Source: Edaphochlamys debaryana (lineage: Eukaryota > Chlorophyta > Chlorophyceae > Chlamydomonadales). Taken from it: 64,000 nt of DNA. The position numbers and the translations under genes were made by a program. This document shows, one piece after another, positions 56,475 to 64,000 of the stretch. Below the pieces are notes generated by a model. It had not been told where the DNA came from. It did not search any database and saw nothing but the letters and a program-made list of their open reading frames with translations. The stretch is taken from contig JAEHOE010000007.1 of assembly GCA_016858145.1 (NCBI GenBank), forward strand, positions 1,178,001-1,242,000, read 5' to 3'. Every line of letters starts with the position of its first letter. Position 1 is the stretch's first letter.

Positions 56475-58590
56475 GCGGGCGCGGAGGTGGAGGCGGAGCG
56501 CGGGCGTGGAGCGGAGTGGAGTGGAGTGGAGGCGTGGGCGAAGCCGGAGCGCAGCCAGGAGGGCGGGGAAGGAGGGGCTTGCGGCCAGGCTGGGGCATGC
56601 CTCGTCATGCAGCCGCCGGTGATTTGGCGCATCCAGGAACAGAGGCTCGTTGTGAGCCGGGCTGGGTCGCCTGGGCGCAAGCTTGGCGCGGGCTACGTGC
56701 CTTTAGGGAGAGTGGCCTGGCCGTCGAAGCGGCCATGTGGCGCTGGCAGGCGCAGAGGGCTGGCCTCTGCCTCAGCGCGTCTCGTCGAGCGGCCTGGAGC
56801 ACAAAACTGGAGCATATCGTAAGTGCTCTAACAGGCAGGCGTTTGGGGCTGCGCTTCCAAGCCTTTCTGGGGGTGTGAGTCTTTCATGAGTACAACTAGG
56901 GAGGGGGACAATTCTCTGAGGGCAGTCGCGACACGGTGCACTTGCTCAAAGCTCGATGGACCATAATCATCCCGAATGGGGGACGGTGGGGATGGGAGGA
57001 TACCCGCATGTTGGGCGCGGTGCGCGATGCGGCGGACATATGCCAGGCTGGTCCTGTGGAGCCGGGGTGGCGGGGGAAGGGACGGGGGCCGGGGTTGCAG
57101 GCTTGCGGGTGGGCATATGCCGTGCTGGTGCCTGCGGTGTGCATATGATGTGGTAGGGGGTGGGACGGACCAGGCGGTTCGGTTGGCGGCGGTGCGACAT
57201 AGTAAGGAAGGATATCGGCTTTGCGGCGCGAGGCCGCTGCAAGCAGCTAACGTAGTAGGCTCAAGCTACAGGCGTGGAGATGCAACCTCTGGGGGCAAAG
57301 GTTAGCCAGGCGCGTGCTCGCACGACGCATGCTTAAGGCACCTGCCATGCCGACCGGCTTCAGTGCATGGCCGGACGGCTGCTGTCGATACCGGTATGTG
57401 TCCTTTGACCGTGGGTTGCTTCGCACCGTGTGTTATGTCGGTGGTTTGAGAGGTGGTCGCTTGCGTAGCTTTCGAGTGGGCTGGTGCTCGTGGTCCCGTT
57501 CCTTCAGCAGAGCTGCTGGCGCCGTCTTGCGGACGCGGGGGTAGACGAGTTGAGGCAGGGGTGCCAACCCTGCGCGGCCCATGCAGAGGGACCCAGCTTG
57601 CGTTTAAAGGTGGTGGACTGTGCTTGGCTCCGGTGAAGTGGCACGGATGCGTCGTGCATCTGTGTGGCCCTCCCTCGACTCGGATTTGAGTGTAGTGCAG
57701 GCTTTGCTGTCAGCACCGTCTCAAAGCTAGGCCTGACTCTCTCGTGATGGCGCGCTGGGGGCTTGCAAGCAATGATGAGGGCAAGAAGAGGAAGCCGGCC
57801 TGGTTGCCAGCTTGTCGGTTCGGCCTCGCAAGGGTCAGCTGTAACCTCCTGCAAGGTTCCAGCCCACCGGCGCGGCTCCCTGCAATCGCATGGCGCGTGG
57901 GGCTGACTCACAGCTTATGTGAGCCCTGGGAGCAATCTGCACGCACTTGTGACCCTTGACCCCGCGAGACCTGCAAAAGCCCAGAGCTAGTCTCATGACC
58001 CTTCAGGGGAGAGAGGAGAGGGCAGCTGGAGAGAGGCGGGGGCTGCCCGACCAGGGCTGGTGAAGCTCTCCTCGTGGGGCCTCACAGCATGTTCGCCCAC
58101 CTATTGCGCCTCGGAGTCGCCGACTGGGGCCTCGTGTGCAGACCAACTGAATCAGTCTATAGTAGAGAAGGGGAGTCCGGCCCTGCCCTGTGCCCTGGCC
58201 GCCCGGAGCGGGGGACGGGGGGCATAGCCTCTTTACAGTGCACTAGCAACAGGGCTATCTAGCACTACACGGAGCGGTATGCGCAGCAGATGTAGTCGGA
58301 GATGCGGCTGAGACACGGTTACGCTAGAGTAACCGGAGCGGGGGAGAAGTGCCACGAAATTGGCTGGGAGCCCGGGCCAGGCCAGCCGAGTCTTGTCGTA
58401 TCGCACTGGCTCTAGCTGTATGCTGTGGAAAACTTGTTCATTGAATGCAGGCGCGTGGTGTCGGAAGTCGGAAGTTTGGCAGACGCGACCCGCGCGGGAT
58501 GAGAAGCGCGCCCTCGCAGGTTGGCAGTCCGCGCCACTGGTCTATGCACACCTGCTACAATAAGCCTGTTCCAACAGGTCTTTGGCAAAG
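56475..58590 (+). other. Kinase 3' flank and 2OG-oxygenase 5' flank
   Basis: Spacer between two plus-strand genes. Short direct repeats (GGAGTGGAGT) follow the kinase stop. No exon-like frames. A TGTAA at 57840-57844 is the first poly(A)-like motif but is 1.37 kb from the stop, so it is doubtful. From about 58125 onward the sequence is the left part of the duplicated segment that recurs at 63124. Confidence 0.45.
57840..57844 (+). terminator. Weak candidate TGTAA signal, kinase gene
   Basis: First TGTAA downstream of the ankyrin-TKL kinase stop, 1,366 bp away. The distance makes its use uncertain. Confidence 0.25.
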
Positions 58591-58962
58591 ATGCTCGCAC
58601 GCGCCATTCCCAGTCGCCTCGCGCAGCCAAACCGCTGGGCGCGCCCGGCGCTCGCAGCCCGAGGCCTGGTCGCCTCGTTGCGCGGCGGCAAGGCCCCTGA
58701 GCAGCCCAGCACGCGCCATGTCGCCGCCAAGGCCAGCGCTGCGCCTCGCGAGGCATCTCGCGCAGAGCAGAGCCTCGACGCGAAGCTCGGCGAGGTCGCT
58801 GCGGCCTCGCCTTTCTTCGTCGCGGGCAGCCAGCAGCTGCAGAGGTCCCTTCACCTAACGCTCATTGACAAAGGCAGCTCATCGTCATCCGGAGCCCAAG
58901 CGCGGGTCCTGACCATCGGCAAGGATGGCATCGCCAAGGCCGACCTCGAGGCGCTGCTGCAG
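58125..58962 (+). repeat. Tandem segmental duplication, copy A (left part)
   Basis: From ~58125 through exon 1 of the oxygenase gene the sequence recurs at 63124-64000, an offset of 4,998-4,999 bp. Upstream DNA and the start of intron 1 are almost identical between copies, with about five substitutions seen in 400 bp, whereas part of exon 1 is clearly diverged. The full right boundary is outside the window. Confidence 0.9.
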
Positions 58963-61900
58963 GTAGGAGGGCTACACGGGTGCAAGCTTGAGAGCTGGTC
59001 GTGTGCGGGGGCACCCGCGTGCTGCTTCGGGGCCGCCGGGTCACGTCGGCTCGCAGTTCGGGTTGCTGCCTCGCGTGTCACCGATACCGTTCGCTGCGCA
59101 CGTGCCCCGGCCTCCCCCCAGGCTGCAGAGCCCGCCCCCTTCGGTCGCGACTCGGAGCTCGTGCTCGACCCCAGCTACCGCAAGGTGCTGCAGATCAAGG
59201 CCGGCGCGTTCGGGCTGGACACGGTGCTGCCCACCCCGGAGATGCTCACCGACATTGCCAGCCTGATGCAGCCCAGCGCTCCCCAGGTGTGCGCTGGGAC
59301 TTGAGGGTCGCTCGCACCCTCACATGAGGACAGCATGGTTTCTTGTGGAGTCGAATGTTACAACGCAGTATCCAATTCACTAGGACTTCCATCCACGCCT
59401 CGAGCCACTCCATCCCCGTCTCCACAGATCTTTGCCCAGCTGCACAAGATCAACATCCACGGCCCCGGCGGCATGTTCAAGGCGCACGCCGACACGCCCT
59501 CCGGCAACACGCAGTTCGGGTCGCTGGTGGTGACCCTGCCCTCCGCCTTCGAGGGCGGGGAGCTGCTCGTGCAACACGCCGGCCAGACGGCCACACTGCC
59601 CCTCGGGGGTGGCGGAGCTGCGGCGGCCGCGGACCAGGCCCCGGCGGGCCCAGAGCAGGCCCAGGCGGGCCCAGACCAGCCCCCGGCGGGCCCGGTGCTC
59701 CACTTCGCTGCGTTCTTCAGTGACTGCATCCACGAGGTGCTGCCGGTGACCAGCGGCCACCGGGTCACGCTCACGTACAACCTGCTGGCAGGTGGGGAGC
59801 TGTGGTGCAGGGTGGGGACTGGGGAGCTGTGGTGCAGGGCCTTGCGTGCTGCTTCGTTGTCTTATGGGGGCAAGGCCTTGCGTGCTGTCGTTGCTGGTGT
59901 GGCTGGCCCCAGGCTGCGTTGGGGGTTCTTGTGGGCTGTGGACTTGGAACCCCGCATGCCGCCCGGCGCTGAGCCAAGCGATGCCCCCCTCCCGCCGGTT
60001 CTAGGCGTGCCATTCTGTACTGGGCCAAGCGGTGCCTCTTCCCTCGGCCCTCGCAGTCAGCGCCGCTAAGCAGGGCGGGGACGAGGGCGCCGCCCCCCTG
60101 CTGTCCACGGTCCGGCCCCTGGCCGGGGGCGGCCTCCCGCTGGTGTCCCAGCTGCGCACGCTGCTGGGCGATGCGAGCTGGCACCCCGAGGGAACCACAA
60201 TGGGGTACGTGCTGCAACACAAGTACGCCACGAGCCTGAAGGAGCTGAACGACAGGTGAGGCTGCGCGTGCGAACTAGGACTGCTGGTACCAGGGCAGCT
60301 TACAAGTGGGGCGCAGAAGACGGGGACAGGTGTGGATTGACCTTGCCTCACTCCTACCGTCAAGTCCTAACCCTCTTCCTCACCACCCCAGCAGCATCGT
60401 CACGGCTCTGTCAGCCCCTACCGCCGCCACCATCTGATAAGCGTCACCCTCAATCTGCTTCCGCCAGGGGGGGGGGTACAAACAAAGTTGCCCGATATCA
60501 TGCCCCAAAGTCCCCCGACCCCCCGGGACCGACGACCGACCGACCCGTACAGTGTACGACACTGCCGTACAAGGCCTGTACGTACTCCATTCTATGCCAT
60601 TCGCGTTTCGCTGGACTGCTGGCCGTGTGCTTCATCCATGGGCGCGCACACCACTCCCGGTGGCCCACGTTGGTCGGGTACCATCGACGATGCCACGGAC
60701 CCCGACCCGTCAATTGACCAACGGCGCTCGGCAACAAAGGGCCGTATCAGCGCTATGCATTGCAAGTATTATGCGTTCTGGGGCGCGGGAGTGGAAGGCG
60801 GGCTTCCGGGAGCACCTGCGAGACGCCTTTGGGTGGTCGCGTGTGTGCCCGGGGCCCGGCATGCCGACATGTCCCACCGGTCCCGACTCCCTAACACCGC
60901 TGGACGGGTACCAGTGACTTGCCAGCATAAGTTCGTGCCTTGCTGCATGCTCAGGGCGTGTGGTATGATGCTGGGCGCTGCTCTACGCCGCGGTGACAAA
61001 GTTCCGCCAGACCGCCACACAGCCTCCCAAAGTCCCCCGACCCCCCCCGACCGACGACCGACCGAGAACTTTGGGCCCCCATAACTTAGCAATAAAACCT
61101 CCGTTTTTATTTCTGAAAGTGGATTCGGGATCCTCACGGCAAGCTCTGTTCAGATGAGGCATGATGTATGTCTAGGGAGGACCTACCCCCCCCCTGCTTC
61201 CGCAGGATGTTCCCGGGCGTGCTCAAGGGCGGCGACCGCCTGCTCTACGCAGAGCTGAGCCAGGGGCTGGGCCTCAAGGTCCGCGTCGTGCCCATCCACC
61301 AGAAGTGAGCCAGGGTGTCTTGTTGGGGGAACCGTACAAGAGGTTTACTTACCAGGAGGCTCCCACGCCGGTTTCCTTGCACAGGATGGTCCAACGTTGA
61401 TGGGTTGTCATGACCGTTTGACTGACACCTTGCCTGTCCCGCGCATGCCTCTGCGTGCAGTCCGGACGGGGACAGCGACATGCATTGGGACTGGGAGGTG
61501 GATCGGATCCGGGACAACATGCGTGACGAAGACGAAGACGAGGAGGGCGAGGAGGGCGAGGAAGATGCGGATGTGGAGGACTCGGCCTTCTTCCAGGAGG
61601 CCAGGGCCAAGTTTGAGGCTGAGCGTGAGCTGGTCACGGACTGGTTCGTGGGCCGGGACTTCGCCTACGACGCCGAGGCCCTCGAGTGAGTCAGATATGG
61701 TGCAGGGCTGGGCCCGTTGGCTTGCCCCGATTCCCCGGCAGGGGGAAACGGGGCTACGCCCTTGCATTTGCGTCTCAGCGGACACTGCTCGTCCATGCCA
61801 GTTCGTAGGTCTAGGACCGCCAGTTAGCGTCCAGGTCCGTGCCCGGTCAGACATGCAGTCCCAGTGCGGCCGACCCAGTGCTGTATCGCAAGCGTCCGCG

Positions 61901-62939
61901 TATCATTGGCGCATACTAGGATGAGCGTAGAAGCACTGTGCAGAGGAAGAGGTAGAGGTAGAGGTAGGAGGTAGGACAGTTCGGACAGTGACAAGCAGGG
62001 CCGTGACACACACGCCCTGGGCTCGCGCGCTCATGTCATAACGATATTCCCTACTGCGCGCAAAATGGGCGCAGGGACGTAGTACTTTGGCGCACATGTC
62101 AATGCCCCAAATCAGAGGGGAAGGGAGTCCCGTCGCAATGCGCGCGGGGTGTTGCACACCAACTTGCGTCAAAATGTTGCCCGCTGAAGCCCAAGCCGAC
62201 CGCGATGTCGTTGCCTAAACTAAGGCGACTCAGACCTGTTGGAAGAGCGATGATCGCTACACTTTACGTCGCAGTCGGTGCGCAGATGTGTGTCACCCCC
62301 ACGCACGACCATCCCCGGCCCCCTGCCCGGCCTGGGTCACCAAGAAAGGGGGCAAGCCTTGACTGCAGCGCAGCTCAGTGGTTTGCATCAATACTTGGAA
62401 GGAGCAAGCATGATGATACTTGGGCAGGACAGGCAAGGCAGTCGAGTCACGTGGGCGGCACACAATCAAGTTTACCACGATCCTCCACGCATCCCCACTT
62501 TCCCGCCGTAGCGACCTGTACGAGACCAGGGGCTCAGATGCCTGGAGGGAGCTGGCGCCCTCCTGCTTCAAACCCGCCAAGGAGGTTGCCGGCGTGTGGG
62601 TTGGACTAAGGTGCGTCTGGGGCAAGAGCTTTGCCGGGCCAGAACACCAGGCCCTTGGGATGGCGCATCAAAGGTAGGAGGCAGGCAGGGTTCATGACCT
62701 GACCCGAGTGCCCCGTCACCCCACCGCCTTAAACCCGACCCCACTCCCCGCCCTCTCTCTGCGCCATGGTTGCTCTTCACGCTTTCAGCGAGCGCGCCGA
62801 AGAGCAGGCGATGGTCCGATCGCAGATGAGGATGTTCGGCAACGAGCCAACCGGGGAGACCGTCTACACGAACGTGGCACTGCTGGTGACCCTCCCCGCG
62901 GCGGGCACGCCGGAGCGGGAGCGGGCAAAGGCACCGTAA
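58591..62939 (+). CDS. 2-oxoglutarate/Fe(II)-dependent oxygenase, 8 exons, ~557 aa
   Basis: Predicted prolyl-4-hydroxylase-like dioxygenase of the 2OG-Fe(II) superfamily; substrate unknown. Exons: 58591-58962, 59122-59286, 59428-59791, 60057-60255, 61206-61304, 61461-61685, 62512-62610, 62789-62939, all in frame. The N-terminus (MLARAIPSRLAQPNRWARPA, Arg-rich, no acids) looks like an organelle leader, more mitochondrial than plastid. The core follows LHKINIHGPGGMFKAHADT: iron ligands H199 and D201, strand FGSLVVTLPSAF-EGGELLV, then H281 in DCIHEV and R291 in GHRVTLTYN for 2-oxoglutarate. A collagen-like AGP/GPEQ insert (~250-268) sits in the core. The C-terminal extension has an acidic run (DEDEDEEGEEGEED) and FKPAKEVAGVWVGL. 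The metal- and 2OG-binding residues are all present. Intron 4 carries a direct-repeat pair. An almost identical gene starts at 63589. Confidence 0.85.
60503..61065. repeat. Direct-repeat pair bracketing ~480 bp in oxygenase intron 4
   Basis: CCAAAGTCCCCCGACCCCCC followed by GACCGACGACCGACCGA occurs at 60503-60543 and 61025-61065. The enclosed DNA and the AT-richer sequence after the second copy (about 61070-61120) differ in composition from nearby introns. This could be an inserted non-autonomous element; no coding sequence is visible inside. Confidence 0.5.
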
Positions 62940-63588
62940 AGGAAGGAAGCACAGATGCGAAGGGCCATGCGGGGGTCAGGAAAGGAGGCTGCTGGTCGGC
63001 AAGATGGGAAAGCGGTGGGGACGGGGGAGAGAGAGGGAGGGGGCAGTGGGTTGGACACTGTTGGAGCTCTTGTGACGCCAGCCTTTGCCAGTCCGGCGAG
63101 CGCCGGCCTTGGCCGGTGCAGGCAGGGGCCTCGTGTGCAGACCAACTGAATCAGTCTATAGTAGAGAAGGGGAGTCCGGCCCTGCCCTGTGCCCTGGCCG
63201 CCCGGAGCGGGGGACGGGGGGCATAGCCTCTTTACAGTGCACTAGCAACAGGGCTATCTAGCACTACACGGAGCGGTATGCGCAGCAGATGTAGTCGGAG
63301 ATGCGGCTGAGACACGGCTACGCTAGAGTAACCGGAGCGGGGGAGAAGTGCCACGAAATTGGCTGGGAGCCCGGGCCGGGCCAGCCGAGTCTTGTCATAT
63401 CGCACTGGCTCTACCTGTATGCTGTGGAAAACTTGTTCATTGAATGCAGGCGCGTGGTGTCGGAAGTCGGAAGTTTGGCAGACGCGACCCGCGCGGGATG
63501 AGAAGCGCGCCCTCGCAGGTTGGCAGTCCGCGCCACTGGTCTATGCACACCTGCTGCTATAGGCCTGTACCAAGAAGCCATCGCAAAG
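62940..63588 (+). other. Spacer between the two oxygenase copies
   Basis: The first ~185 bp are unique 3' flank of copy A; from ~63124 the sequence is the duplicated 5' flank of copy B. No TGTAA is seen. The last ~40 bp before the copy B start codon are diverged from copy A. Confidence 0.5.
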
Positions 63589-64000
63589 ATGCTCGCACGC
63601 GCCATTCCCTCTCGTCTGGTGCAGCCAAACCGCTGGGCGCGCCCGGCGCTCGCAGCCCGAGGCCTGGTCGCCTCGTTGCGCGGCGGCAAGGCCCCTGAGC
63701 AGCCCAGCACGCGCCATGTCGCCGCCAAGGCCAGCGCTGCGCCTCGCGAGGCATCTCGCGCAGAGCAGAGCCTCGACGCGAAGCTTGGCCAGGCCGCTGC
63801 GGCCGCGCCTTTCTTCGTCGCGGGCAGCCAGCAGTTCCAGCGACCTCTGTCCCTCATACTACACAGCTCCGGCGGTCCTTCCGGAGCCGGAGCTCGGGTC
63901 CTGAACATCGGCAAGGATGGCATCGCCAAGGCCGACCTCGAGGCGCTGCTGCAGGTAGGAGGGCTACACGGGTGCAAGCTTGAGAGCTGGTCGTGTGCGG
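63124..64000 (+). repeat. Tandem segmental duplication, copy B (cut by window end)
   Basis: Matches 58125-59001 with very few changes except in the 5' UTR just before the start codon and in a patch of exon 1 (63836-63905). The match is still running at position 64000. Confidence 0.9.
63589..64000 (+). CDS. Second 2OG/Fe(II) oxygenase copy, 5' part only
   Basis: Partial gene cut by the window end. Exon 1 is 63589-63954 (122 codons, two fewer than copy A) with donor GTAGGA; the rest is intron 1. The leader and the end of the exon (GKDGIAKADLEALLQ) match copy A. Residues ~100-112 differ sharply (LILHSSGGPSGAG against LTLIDKGSSSSSG). Whether the catalytic exons remain intact cannot be seen. No stop or frameshift interrupts exon 1, so nothing here suggests a pseudogene. 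Confidence 0.8.
   Translation, partial: MLARAIPSRLVQPNRWARPALAARGLVASLRGGKAPEQPSTRHVAAKASAAPREASRAEQSLDAKLGQAAAAAPFFVAGSQQFQRPLSLILHSSGGPSGAGARVLNIGKDGIAKADLEALLQVGGLHGCKLESWSCA

Overview
The window looks like nuclear DNA of a chlorophycean green alga of the Chlamydomonas/volvocine kind. It is very GC-rich and intron-dense. Donors are mostly GTGCGT/GTGAGC/GTGGGG and acceptors end in CAG. Coding exons carry long Ala/Gly/Pro/Ser low-complexity runs, introns are full of short tandem repeats, and TGTAA (the chlorophyte poly(A) signal) follows several genes. The gene content agrees: a flagellar CFAP69 homologue, proteins with plastid-type leaders, and an auxin-efflux-carrier-type transporter. There is no sign of operons, tRNA, rRNA or CRISPR. 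All gene models below were spliced by hand; every junction keeps the reading frame, but no transcript data were available.

Layout. On the minus strand, 325-24674 holds three genes: an F-box/ARM-like protein (325-7197), a small coiled-coil orphan (8437-9626) and a giant ARM-TIR-SAM protein of about 2,854 residues (12060-24674). A 372-bp divergent promoter separates the last from a plus-strand DUF815-type P-loop ATPase (25047-29922), followed by a plastid DUF3082-like membrane protein (30854-32853). A minus-strand auxin-efflux-carrier-family transporter with a hydrophilic loop of about 1,060 residues lies at 34812-41904. It is divergent from a short plus-strand gene for a predicted N-myristoylated/palmitoylated Ala-Pro-rich protein (42930-44281). 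CFAP69 (45525-50453, minus) shares a 430-bp divergent promoter with an ankyrin-TKL kinase (50884-56474, plus). The window ends in a recent tandem duplication of a 2-oxoglutarate/Fe(II) oxygenase gene: a complete copy at 58591-62939 and a second copy truncated by the window edge at 63589.

The genes are not an obvious pathway. The most interesting item is the ARM-TIR-SAM protein. It carries the three domain types of the animal NAD+ hydrolase SARM1, in a different order, with a glutamate near the position of the catalytic residue and a 1,830-residue disordered region between TIR and SAM. A second theme is structural: in several genes, short segments spanning an exon edge (splice site plus adjoining coding bases) are tandemly duplicated, and four introns use GC-AG rather than GT-AG borders.
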